Below are positions 37,594-45,576 of a DNA stretch of 64,000 nucleotides, in pieces. Source of the DNA: Alicyclobacillus mali. Lineage in GTDB: Bacteria; Bacillota; Bacilli; Alicyclobacillales; Alicyclobacillaceae. The notes under the pieces were generated by a model, which was not told the origin of the DNA, ran no database searches, and was given only the letters and a program-made list of their open reading frames with translations. The stretch is taken from NCBI RefSeq assembly GCF_017329565.1, contig NZ_JAFMTT010000002.1. One strand, given 5' to 3'. The position numbers were made by a program, and so were the translations under genes. The first letter of the stretch is position 1, and each line of letters begins with the position of its first letter.

Positions 37594-38172
37594 CTGCGAA
37601 TTCGCCGTCATGTGAACGACTTCTTCGGCTATCCCGAGAGCGCGCAGTTCTCGATATCGAGTCCTCACCCGCTTCCGTTGCTTCCAGATGCACATCCGCA
37701 CCCGCCGCCGTATCCACTCGTCGAATCGCATGCAGTGGGTCTGCATGGCGGCCAACCGGTAATACGCAACCCATCCCAGGATATACGCGTTCACCTTTCG
37801 GATGCGTTCTTGGATGGATATGCTGCACGACCGGCTCGTGAGCTCTCGAATCCGCTCCTTGAATCGCTCGACGGTTTTCGGCGCGAGCCGGAGCGTCGCA
37901 TCCTCACCCGCGAGAAAGCTGTAACCCAGGAACTTTAGTCTCCAAGGCCGGTCCACCGCGCTCTTCCCCTAGTTGACCTTCAACTTCAACTTCTCCTCCA
38001 GGTAGCGTGTCAACGACGCCATGACACGTTCCCCTGCTCGCTTCGACTTCACATATACGTTGCAGTCGTCCGCGTATCGGGCAAATCGGTGCCCTCGTCG
38101 CTCCAGTTCCTTGTCGAAGTCGTCGAGCATGATGTTCGCCAAAAGCGGGCTCAGTGGACCTCCTTGAGTTCG
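37594..38172 (-). pseudogene. Group II intron reverse transcriptase/maturase, broken
   Basis: On the minus strand: TQGGPLSPLLANIM, then FARYADDCNVYV with the catalytic YADD, KLKVN, an in-frame TAG (37969-37971), SAVDRPWRLKFLGYSF and the maturase helix ILGWVAYYRLA. The first half of the enzyme is missing before TQGG, there is a stop after KLKVN, and the end is separated by the IS256 insertion and also out of frame with its continuation at 32136-32022 (about two bases lost). Not functional. Confidence 0.85.
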
Positions 38173-38281
38173 TGGCCCTCAGGTCGGGGCTTTGCCTCCG
38201 GCTTCCTTCAGATTCCACCTCACGGCGGACTTTCACCGCCTAGCTACCACCTATGCCGGGCACACCGAAACGGAACCGCAC
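38173..38281 (-). mobile_element. Group II intron 5' remnant (domain I)
   Basis: The minus strand starts GTGCGG at 38281 and runs through CATAGGTGGTAGCTAGGCGG, TGAAAGTCCGCC, GGAAGCCGGAGGCAAAGCCC and GACCTGAGGG, the conserved domain I order of ORF-containing bacterial introns. It then jumps directly into the middle of the maturase at about 38172, so the rest of domain I, domains II-III and the maturase N-terminus are deleted. Confidence 0.75.
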
Positions 38282-38426
38282 GCTCCGCACCGGTTTTCTC
38301 CGCCACCTCCGCATCGACCATAAATTGGGCGATCAGCTGTATGAGTTCACGTAACACGTCGATGTGATCCTCAACTTGCATCTTGTGAATCCATTCCAAA
38401 ATTACAAAGCTATTGAGCGAAGCCAT
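38282..38426 (-). pseudogene. IS256-type transposase N-terminal fragment
   Basis: 48 codons from an ATG with GGAGG upstream. Ends in MVDAEVAEKTGAER, the conserved N-terminal region of IS256/Mutator transposases, and is cut by the intron 5' end at 38281. A different element from the one at 32207 (about a third identical there). This is the 5' exon of the intron remnant. Confidence 0.7.
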
Positions 38427-38507
38427 CGTGCGTGCCTCCTGCTTTTGGTGTTGGGTCACACTTCGAGCAGACACGCACGCTGGCTTTCTCGCCAATTGGG
38501 ACCGACG

Positions 38508-38681
38508 GATTTTACACCACTGCTTGAGAGTTTAACACTGAAACAATGGCACGGGCGCGCACGCTACCGCAGCAAGTGGCATGTAGCCACCCAAGTGTAT
38601 CTCACGTTTTTGGTTTTGAACGCGAAACGGATCGTCAACCAGATCCAAGGTCGATCGTCAAAACCTGTCCCTGCTTCGTAA
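38508..38681 (+). pseudogene. DDE transposase C-terminal fragment (IS1182-like)
   Basis: 58 codons ending in a stop: LKQWHGRARYRSKWHVATQVYLTFLVLNAKRIVNQI (in parts). The RARYRSKWHVATQVYLTFLVLN pattern is the last helix of IS1182/IS5-type DDE transposases. No start or catalytic residues remain. Confidence 0.6.
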
Positions 38682-38852
38682 TGTGCTAAGGATGGCCAAC
38701 GGAATCAATCTACGGGAACGCCAACCAGCCTCCTCATGCAGTCTTCAACCACAGGTATCCGACCACACGGATTTCTGATTGGCTCCCCTGATCCCGCGGA
38801 ATTCCCCGCTTCTTCAGAGCTCTCGCGCAAAAGGTGGTTCGGTTGACGCTTA

Positions 38853-39097
38853 CAATATAGATTATGCATGCGTCGAACTCTCGAGCACGCTCTATACGAT
38901 CGCAATACGCAACCTAGTCCTTACAATCTCCTCGCCGCATAAATCGCTAGCGAGAGGACTTAATTTCAAAGAATATCTTGTCAACCAAAGCATCCTACGC
39001 TTGTGTACGTTCCTTTCTCCTAAGGGCGTGCTTGCGCAACAAAGATCGGCGCTCAAACCGTCTTGTATTGACGTTATTTACCAGAAGAAGCATAGGG
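38853..39097. other. Intergenic, nothing recognised
   Basis: About 245 bases between the island end and the glycosyltransferase-methyltransferase stop; A/T-rich, with no gene, hairpin or repeat that I can support. Confidence 0.4.
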
Positions 39098-41401
39098 CTA
39101 TGAACGCGATATTGACAGCGCCAATTTTTGAAACGACTCCTTCACGATAGCCATGAATCGAGGGCTCAGTCGCTCTCCCTGACAGAGCAAAATTGAATAA
39201 TGTTTCATCGCTTGATGAGCATCACCAATTAAGTTGAAGTATAGGCCCCTTAGAAAATGAATTTCTGGGCACAAGTCCTCATTCACCCGCACGGCGATTT
39301 GGTTCGCCCGTTCCAAGTCGCCAGCTTCGATGGCATCCAAACACTCTATGAACATGCTATTTTGTTCAATTAGCTGATCAAAACGCGTATCAAAAGGAAT
39401 AACATCCAAACTACGCACGAAATTGGTTTTGCTCATTTTCAACTGATTTAGACGATGGACTACGGCATCAATAGGATTCGGAAGATACTGTGTACCCTGC
39501 CCTGAAGCCTTTTTGCAGACAAGAACGTTGCAAAAACCGCCCTTCCCTCTCATGACGAGATCCCAGTACAGCGTGTAATAGTCAATTACAGAAAAGTGAT
39601 GTCGAGTCACCAAATCTTCTAATTGCTCCGGCGTGTAGTGCCGATAATGATAAGGGTTTTTCCCATTTTCAAAATACGGATCCTTGCCATACGGGATTAC
39701 GTTTTCATTAGGAGCGGAAAGCAGAAGCAGGCCGCCTGGTTTCAACAGTTCATAAAGTTGCGAAAGAAACCCGCGATCATCGCGCATGTGTTCAATTGTT
39801 TCAAAGCACACAATCTTGTCAAATGCCCGATATTCATCAGGTAAAACATTTTTGAACTCCTCAGAAAGGTCGACGTTGAGCCTTACGACCTTGTCATGCC
39901 GAAAATACGTTTCTCCCCACTGTAGGGCGTGATACGACTTATCGACACCCACAACCGTAGCACATCGGGTATTGACCGCGATGTAATATGACCCATATCC
40001 TGCTCCGCAGGCAACATCCAGAACCAAATCGTTCTCCTCGATGTACCTCAGGGCAAGGTGATAACGATCGGTATGGTCCCTCCCTGCTTCCGCAAACACC
40101 CTCGGATACACGCGTTCCCCGTTTCTCAATTCAGGGTTGCTTTCCAGCCATTCCTTACACCCTAAGGATCGATTTGTCACAGATATCCCCCCCACCAATG
40201 TTGTGATTGATCCCATTCCTTCTTGCTCTTGCGAATCACCACCGGCGTTTTCGCATTTCTCCCGTCGTTTTACAATGGCATCGACATATATTCTTTCTAA
40301 TCGACCCCCAATTGCTGTCGACGAGAAGTTCTCTAACACGAAAGCCCTTGCCCGCCGACCCATTTCGGCGCACATCTCACGGTTTGTCACAAGTTTCTCT
40401 AACGCGCCCGCCAAGGCAGGTATGTCTTCGGAAGGAACGAGCAACCCATTTTCCATATGTGTCACTTGCTCTTGCATACCGAGCACAGCAGAGCATACAG
40501 GTACACACGCGCAAGCCATTGCTTCTATGGTGGAGAAGGGAAAGCTTTCAAGTCGTGATGGCTGAACGAAGATATCGTAACTCCCCAATGTGTTCATGAG
40601 TTCTTCTCTCTCAACATGGCCCATAATACGGACCGGGAGTTCGTTGTTTCTTATAAACTCCTCTAAAGCCTCCCTTTCCGGGCCATCTCCATACATATCC
40701 ACTTCATATTCCAGTCCTTTTGCGCGCAACATAGCAAGCGCTCGGACAAAAAGGTCGTAACCCTTTCGTGTGACTAACCGACCAGACGTGACGATACGTG
40801 GCTTCTGGTTTGCTAGGCGACGTTTGGGTTGAAATCCATTTACATCTACACAATTATACACAACCTCGTGTTTATGCGGCGGAATGTCCGGAAAGTTTGG
40901 ATCTATAAAACGCGTTACTGTAATGACCGTATCAGGTGCATGAACAGCCATTTCATCGAACCTCGCAAACCATTTCATATCGGCTTTGGTAGGTATGTGA
41001 CCTTCCACGAACATCTCAGTTGCTATGCACGAATGGACAGTCCCCACCAACGGCTTATCAGGTAAGATTTTACGCACAACATGAGATACGATTCCTGACT
41101 GGGAATGAACTACATCATAAGACGAAAAATCGAAGTAATTGAATATTTTCTCATGAATGAACCTGTGAAGTTCCAAAGACAAATACGCTGGCGGCACTTT
41201 CTGAGCAAATCGTCTTTGCAATTCATTCCTGAATATAGAAATTTGTTGCAAAGAAGTATGGGGAAGTCTTTTATACCATGATAGGTCGACCAAATCCACA
41301 GTATGTCCTTTTTGTCGTAGAGCAGCGATACACTCTTCAATATAAGTGTTAACCCCTCCTGGACACGGGTGTTCCCCTAAGGCTGCAAACAAAACTTTCA
41401 C
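39098..41401 (-). CDS. GT4 glycosyltransferase fused to SAM methyltransferase
   Basis: 767 residues. Residues about 1-385 are a GT-B, family 4 glycosyltransferase (PGGVNTYIEE at the N-terminus, SGRLVTRKGYDLF, and the donor site QPSRLESFPFSTIEAMACACVPV). Residues about 440-630 are a class I methyltransferase (LDVACGAGYGSYYIA, FETIEHMRDDRGFL, LLKPGGLLLLSAPN). The last 120 residues are helical and TPR-like. One protein could thus add a sugar and methylate it. Clustered with other transferases and with flagellin genes, so flagellin or surface-glycan modification is likely. AT-richer than the chromosomal genes around it. Confidence 0.8.
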   Translation of the reverse strand: MKVLFAALGEHPCPGGVNTYIEECIAALRQKGHTVDLVDLSWYKRLPHTSLQQISIFRNELQRRFAQKVPPAYLSLELHRFIHEKIFNYFDFSSYDVVHSQSGIVSHVVRKILPDKPLVGTVHSCIATEMFVEGHIPTKADMKWFARFDEMAVHAPDTVITVTRFIDPNFPDIPPHKHEVVYNCVDVNGFQPKRRLANQKPRIVTSGRLVTRKGYDLFVRALAMLRAKGLEYEVDMYGDGPEREALEEFIRNNELPVRIMGHVEREELMNTLGSYDIFVQPSRLESFPFSTIEAMACACVPVCSAVLGMQEQVTHMENGLLVPSEDIPALAGALEKLVTNREMCAEMGRRARAFVLENFSSTAIGGRLERIYVDAIVKRREKCENAGGDSQEQEGMGSITTLVGGISVTNRSLGCKEWLESNPELRNGERVYPRVFAEAGRDHTDRYHLALRYIEENDLVLDVACGAGYGSYYIAVNTRCATVVGVDKSYHALQWGETYFRHDKVVRLNVDLSEEFKNVLPDEYRAFDKIVCFETIEHMRDDRGFLSQLYELLKPGGLLLLSAPNENVIPYGKDPYFENGKNPYHYRHYTPEQLEDLVTRHHFSVIDYYTLYWDLVMRGKGGFCNVLVCKKASGQGTQYLPNPIDAVVHRLNQLKMSKTNFVRSLDVIPFDTRFDQLIEQNSMFIECLDAIEAGDLERANQIAVRVNEDLCPEIHFLRGLYFNLIGDAHQAMKHYSILLCQGERLSPRFMAIVKESFQKLALSISRS

Positions 41402-41659
41402 AATCGCCTCACCTCAAATATCTAACATTATGTCAAGATGAAATCAGGACACTTTTACATACTTATTTCCGTTTGAATCATATAATTCCTTAGGAAGCCC
41501 GAGCCCGTGTTGCTATCAGGCTCCGACCAGCTTCGCCACGACCGAAACCAATAAACCCTCGGTGAGAATTCATTCGCCAATAACATCGATGTACATTTTC
41601 AGTCGATGCAAACGATAAATCTCGAAAAAACTTAAACGAATTTCAAGATCCATATGAGA
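41402..41659. other. Intergenic gap in glycosylation cluster
   Basis: About 260 A/T-rich bases with no gene or clear hairpin; probably the promoter area of the glycosyltransferase-methyltransferase fusion. Confidence 0.35.
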
Positions 41660-42787
41660 TTAGTATTTCAATATAAATTTTGATACATCGACATCCGTGA
41701 GAACGAGTCCCTTCGCGCACCCTATGCTGCGCAGATTGCTTATTGCATCTTCGTAATCAGGTTTCTCAAGAACAGCTTGCATGATGAAGTCGAATGCAGC
41801 ATTAAAATCCCCTAAGTAGGCCAGAGTTTCTCCTAAATAATTTTTCACCACATAGTCTTGATGGCCTACTCCGCGAAAGTGGTGAATGGCTTCTGCGTAG
41901 CTCCTCCGCTCAAGAGCAAGGATTCCCCTCACAAAATGCTCCTCATCACTATCTTGCATCAAAGCTTGTGCGCGTTCAAAGAACAATTTTGCTTCACGCT
42001 TCAGGCCTCTTCTACTAAGATGCAAGCCGACAATCATCAACGCTCGAACATTATTGCTGCGATCGTGATCCCTGTCGTCCCAGTTGATCTCAGGACATAA
42101 TTTGTCCAGAGTGTGGTCTTTTAAGTATTTTATAACGTGATGCGCTTGAATTTCATAGGTTCCCTGGCCTGATAGGTTCGTGCCATGACGTCTATAGAAT
42201 AACAGAGGTTGGGGGACGTGGATCCCGAACGCGGAGCCCGCAAACCTACTTATCATATCGGTATCTGTCCCAATTATCAACTCAGTATCGAAAAACCTGC
42301 CCGAAAAAACAGCCTTACGAACCATCATCGTTGGATTGTTATACGGGGTCCCCTTTTTCAAAAGGAATCTATTCACACTCGACGCTCTGATTTGCAGCGA
42401 ACTCCAATACCCAATCGGTTCTTTCCTTTCGTTAACAATTAACATGTCCGAGTGAGCAAAGTCCGCACCGGTCTCCTCGATCACCGATAACAAAACTGAC
42501 AATCTATTGGGCAGCGATATGTCATCTGCATCTTGCCAAACAACATATTCACCACGGGCATTGCGCAAACCCGTATTTCTCGCCCCCGCCTCACCTATAT
42601 TTTCCTGTTTGATATATCGAATTCGTCTATCGGAGAAAGATAAGATAATATCCTCACTAGAATCTGTTGAGCCGTCATTTATAATAAGGAGTTCAAAGTC
42701 GTTCATCGTCTGTCTTAGAACGCTTTCTATAGCGTCACGAAGAAATTGCTCGGAATTGTATACAGGCATAATGACACTAACCATCAT
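41660..42787 (-). CDS. GT2 glycosyltransferase with TPR-like tail
   Basis: 375 residues. GT-A fold: VSVIMPVYNSE, NDGSTDSSED, the metal site WQDADDIS and a C-terminal acceptor region; residues about 260-375 are helical repeats of TPR type. Transfers a sugar from a nucleotide donor, probably to a protein given the TPR tail. ATG at 42787 follows GGGTGG at 6 bases; the frame is open upstream without a better start. Same strand as neighbouring transferases. Confidence 0.82.
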   Translation of the reverse strand: MMVSVIMPVYNSEQFLRDAIESVLRQTMNDFELLIINDGSTDSSEDIILSFSDRRIRYIKQENIGEAGARNTGLRNARGEYVVWQDADDISLPNRLSVLLSVIEETGADFAHSDMLIVNERKEPIGYWSSLQIRASSVNRFLLKKGTPYNNPTMMVRKAVFSGRFFDTELIIGTDTDMISRFAGSAFGIHVPQPLLFYRRHGTNLSGQGTYEIQAHHVIKYLKDHTLDKLCPEINWDDRDHDRSNNVRALMIVGLHLSRRGLKREAKLFFERAQALMQDSDEEHFVRGILALERRSYAEAIHHFRGVGHQDYVVKNYLGETLAYLGDFNAAFDFIMQAVLEKPDYEDAISNLRSIGCAKGLVLTDVDVSKFILKY

Positions 42788-42812
42788 ACCGAACCACCCT
42801 TGAGATATTGAA

Positions 42813-43925
42813 TTAATCAAACATCTGACACTTCCTATGCGATCGAGACGGTGAGGCCATCTCGGTAAGCATAAAAACAAATTTATCTAGAATATCATTT
42901 ATGTAAAACCGCCTCGCCGCCTTCATACAACAATCTTGTTGAGGAAGCAGGATTTGGCCATCGAGGATGCTCTGCAGAATCTTATACAGGGCATTCCCGT
43001 CTCCCGGCGGAAAGAGCCATCCTACACCCTCCGTAACGATGTCTCGAGGGCCTCCGCAATCTGTTGCAAGCACTGGTATGCCGCGAGCAAGCGCTTCTAC
43101 AGAAACCATCGAAAAGCCTTCATACGCCGAAGGTACCACCAGCAAATCTCCGTGCAAAATGACGGACCAAGGGTCCTCTACCCACCCGTACCACTTGATT
43201 TTCCTGCTGACCTTCTTAACTGCTGCCAGCTTCATCAGTTGGTCTCGATCGGGGCCATCTCCGATCAGATGCAAGTAGAATTGCCCTGTTAGCTTGGATA
43301 TCGACTCTATGAGTAAATCGACCCGCTTTTCTCTGTTTTCCAGTCGACCCACAAAGACAAAATGGAACATATCACCTTTACTTCGAGCGATCGGTCTAAT
43401 ATTGTCTTGTTTTATCGGGTTATGTATCAGATATATCGGTTGTTCTCTTGAGAGGCATTTTCGCAATTTGTATCTTATATCAGTTGAGATTGCTATGTGC
43501 GCATCAGCGTGGTTTAGCATCCACAACATAGGTTGATAGGCTTCTGGAGGACTGTGGAGCCAACTCACTACTGGGGGCCTTAAATCGTTTCGGTTACGGA
43601 AAGCATGTGAAGCAACAAGTACCGGAATAGGACTGTGTGTCGCCAAGAGTACATCCGGCAAGTAATGCTTGTCATAAAAGTCCGCTAAGCGCGCTGCGTC
43701 ATGGGCAAAATCCCGTATTATCTGCCCATATGCAGGATCGCTAATTGGCGGCCCAATATAAGTTACACCCGGCAACTTGTTGAGCCATTCCTGAAACAAA
43801 ACAGGATACATTTGTAAAACGCGTATCTGATGCCCTCTAAGGCGAAGACCATTTGAAATCTCAGCAACAACCGTCTCAACACCACCTCGGCCAAAGACCG
43901 GCCCTAAGAGGAAATCAATTTTCAA
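42813..43925 (-). CDS. GT4 glycosyltransferase
   Basis: 370 residues. GT-B fold with GRGGVETVVAEI, the donor-binding VFVGRLENREKRVDLLIES and the E-x7-E motif in PSAYEGFSMVSVEALARGIPV. TTG start (KIDFLLGPVF) preceded by GAGG. Ends 26 bases before the GT2 gene, so the two form an operon. Likely glycan-chain assembly; donor unknown. Confidence 0.82.
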   Translation of the reverse strand: MKIDFLLGPVFGRGGVETVVAEISNGLRLRGHQIRVLQMYPVLFQEWLNKLPGVTYIGPPISDPAYGQIIRDFAHDAARLADFYDKHYLPDVLLATHSPIPVLVASHAFRNRNDLRPPVVSWLHSPPEAYQPMLWMLNHADAHIAISTDIRYKLRKCLSREQPIYLIHNPIKQDNIRPIARSKGDMFHFVFVGRLENREKRVDLLIESISKLTGQFYLHLIGDGPDRDQLMKLAAVKKVSRKIKWYGWVEDPWSVILHGDLLVVPSAYEGFSMVSVEALARGIPVLATDCGGPRDIVTEGVGWLFPPGDGNALYKILQSILDGQILLPQQDCCMKAARRFYINDILDKFVFMLTEMASPSRSHRKCQMFD

Positions 43926-43946
43926 ACCCGCTCAACCTCACTCACA

Positions 43947-43982
43947 TAGCTAGGCAAGCATCGAGATCCGCTTGCCTAGCTA
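43947..43982 (-). terminator. Long perfect hairpin after hpf
   Basis: TAGCTAGGCAAGC (43947-43959) and GCTTGCCTAGCTA (43970-43982) make a 13-bp perfect stem with a 10-base loop between the hpf stop and the GT4 start. No T tract on the minus strand. Confidence 0.6.
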
Positions 43983-43999
43983 AAATCACAAACTGCATG

Positions 44000-44530
44000 T
44001 TACACCTGTGGTTCTATTAAGCCATAGTCCCCATTCTTACGCTTATAAACTACATTCACCTCATCAGTTTCTCCGTTACGAAAGACAAAGAAATCGTGCC
44101 CCAATAGATTCATTTGCAAAATAGCTTCTTGCACGTCCATGGGCTTCATGGCAAATCGCTTAGTGCGAATCACTTGAAACGGATCTTCTGCATGGTCGTC
44201 CGCCGATTCATCCGACACCTTGAATTGACGGTGCCGACCTCGACGAGCGATTTTTTCTTTATAGCGATGAACTTGCTGCTCAAGCTTGTCTGCAACCATG
44301 TCTATGGACGCATACATGTCCGTTGAGCGTTCTTCTGCTCGAAAGATAACCCCTCGACAGTGGATGGTCACCTCAACTCGATGCTCTGTTCCGTCGACCG
44401 CGAGTGTGACATAAATCTGTTTGGTATCATTGTTGTCAAGAAAACGGCTCAGTTTGCCGACCTTCTTATCAACGTACTCCTGTAAGGCCGAAGTCACCGC
44501 TATGTTGTTGCCATGAACCTGAATTTTCAT
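44000..44530 (-). CDS. hpf: Ribosome hibernation promoting factor, long form
   Basis: 176 residues. N-terminal S30AE domain (1-105, KIQVHGNNIAVTSALQEYV) and C-terminal dimerisation domain (about 118-176, RTKRFAMKPMDVQEAILQM, GHDFFVFRN). The long form joins two 70S ribosomes into inactive 100S dimers in stationary phase. ATG at 44530 has GGAGG at 8 bases. In B. subtilis hpf lies between fliT and secA; the same order holds here, with insertions on both sides. Confidence 0.93.
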   Translation of the reverse strand: MKIQVHGNNIAVTSALQEYVDKKVGKLSRFLDNNDTKQIYVTLAVDGTEHRVEVTIHCRGVIFRAEERSTDMYASIDMVADKLEQQVHRYKEKIARRGRHRQFKVSDESADDHAEDPFQVIRTKRFAMKPMDVQEAILQMNLLGHDFFVFRNGETDEVNVVYKRKNGDYGLIEPQV

Positions 44531-44667
44531 TGACAACGCCTCCTTCGGGGTATATTCATTATAATCCCGAACGAGAGAAAGAAAATGGCTTTATTCGATT
44601 CAATCTATTCAGAGGCATGCTATACTGACTTATGCTCACCTTGCACCTGACTAAGGAGCCGGATTTT

Positions 44668-45528
44668 ATGCATTCAACGTACGCTGTCATTGACCGGATT
44701 CTTGCTGACTATCTATCGAAGGACGGTCTCCCATACAAATGGCTCTTGGCTCAAACTCTCGCGACCAGTATCGTGCGCCGTACTGCACTCGAACACCTTA
44801 AGCTTGCTCATGTATCGGTAGCAGACGTTGGAGCCGGATACGGGGCGACATGCTTCGAACTCGCAGCGCTTTACCCTGTACAAGTTGATGCGGTGGATCG
44901 CGATGCAACACTGTTACGATGGTCACAGGCAATGGCTTTGGACATTAAAAACAATCACGGTTTCCATCCTTTGAGTACGATTACCTTCGTCAAAGCAGAT
45001 GCTTGTGACTTGCCATGGGATTCATCATCTCGCGATGTAGTCATCAGTCGATTTCTTCTACAGCATCTCGCCAACCCGTCATCTGCCTTGAATGAATGGT
45101 TTCGGGTTTTGAAGCCGGGCGGTCTTCTCTGCGTCATGGATACCGACGACGGATTATCCATTTCGTATCCTCCATACAATGATAGTGCTGTCGCTCGCCT
45201 GCGAGACGCAATTCGCACCCTTCAACGATTGAACGGAGGAGACCGTTTTATTGGTCGTCGACTCGCACACTTGGCACATCAGGCAGGCTTCACGATCGAG
45301 CAGACTATCGTGCTTCCTCAAGCCACTTTCTCAAGTCCGTCGACTCATACACTTGAAGTCAACATTTTATTGGAACAAGTGCAGCAATATCGCGAAGACC
45401 TCGTTTATCACGGACTTCTCGGCGAAGCAGAATTGCAAGCCCTATGCTCTTCCACGAGCGAGGAAATCCTGGATTGGCAGTTCAGTACATCCAACGAAAT
45501 TATCATCATCGCAAGAAAGCCTGCCTAA
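44668..45528 (+). CDS. Class I SAM-dependent methyltransferase
   Basis: 286 residues. Motif I VADVGAGYGATCFELAA, acidic residue VDAVDRDATLL, motif II-III KADACDLPWDSSSRDVVIS and post-motif LKPGGLLCVMDTDDG. AAGGAG precedes the ATG at 44668; ATG 44632 is an alternative. It is the only plus-strand gene in this stretch, divergent from hpf, facing a glycosyltransferase. Small-molecule or glycan methylation; substrate unknown. Confidence 0.78.
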   Translation: MHSTYAVIDRILADYLSKDGLPYKWLLAQTLATSIVRRTALEHLKLAHVSVADVGAGYGATCFELAALYPVQVDAVDRDATLLRWSQAMALDIKNNHGFHPLSTITFVKADACDLPWDSSSRDVVISRFLLQHLANPSSALNEWFRVLKPGGLLCVMDTDDGLSISYPPYNDSAVARLRDAIRTLQRLNGGDRFIGRRLAHLAHQAGFTIEQTIVLPQATFSSPSTHTLEVNILLEQVQQYREDLVYHGLLGEAELQALCSSTSEEILDWQFSTSNEIIIIARKPA

Positions 45529-45541
45529 GGCGAAAATCCGA

Positions 45542-45561
45542 GGCGCGGCAAGTGCCGCGCC
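45542..45561. terminator. Bidirectional terminator, methyltransferase / glycosyltransferase
   Basis: GGCGCGGCA (45542-45550) and TGCCGCGCC (45553-45561) form a perfect 9-bp stem between two convergent genes. Confidence 0.65.
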
Positions 45562-45576
45562 CCCTACCTATCCGGT

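Larger units (their letters stand above)
31723..38852. mobile_element. Nested mobile-element island
   Basis: The stretch is bounded by IS66-type ends: GTAAGC at 31723 and, inverted, GCTTAC ending at 38852. Everything between is transposon or intron sequence, layered by insertion: IS66 remnant, group II intron, IS256-family element, IS110 element and a second IS66, plus two older transposase scraps at the right side. The 8-base flanks outside the two ends are similar but not identical, so the original target duplication is lost or the ends come from different elements. Confidence 0.75.

Noticed and set aside
31715..38860. Target duplication around the outer IS66 ends
   Set aside because: The 8-base flanks are alike (AATAGATC and AATATAGA) but not identical, so no duplication is claimed.
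38779..39150. 123-codon plus-strand frame left of the glycosyltransferase gene
   Set aside because: No start signal or family; crosses the IS66 end and the antisense of the transferase gene.
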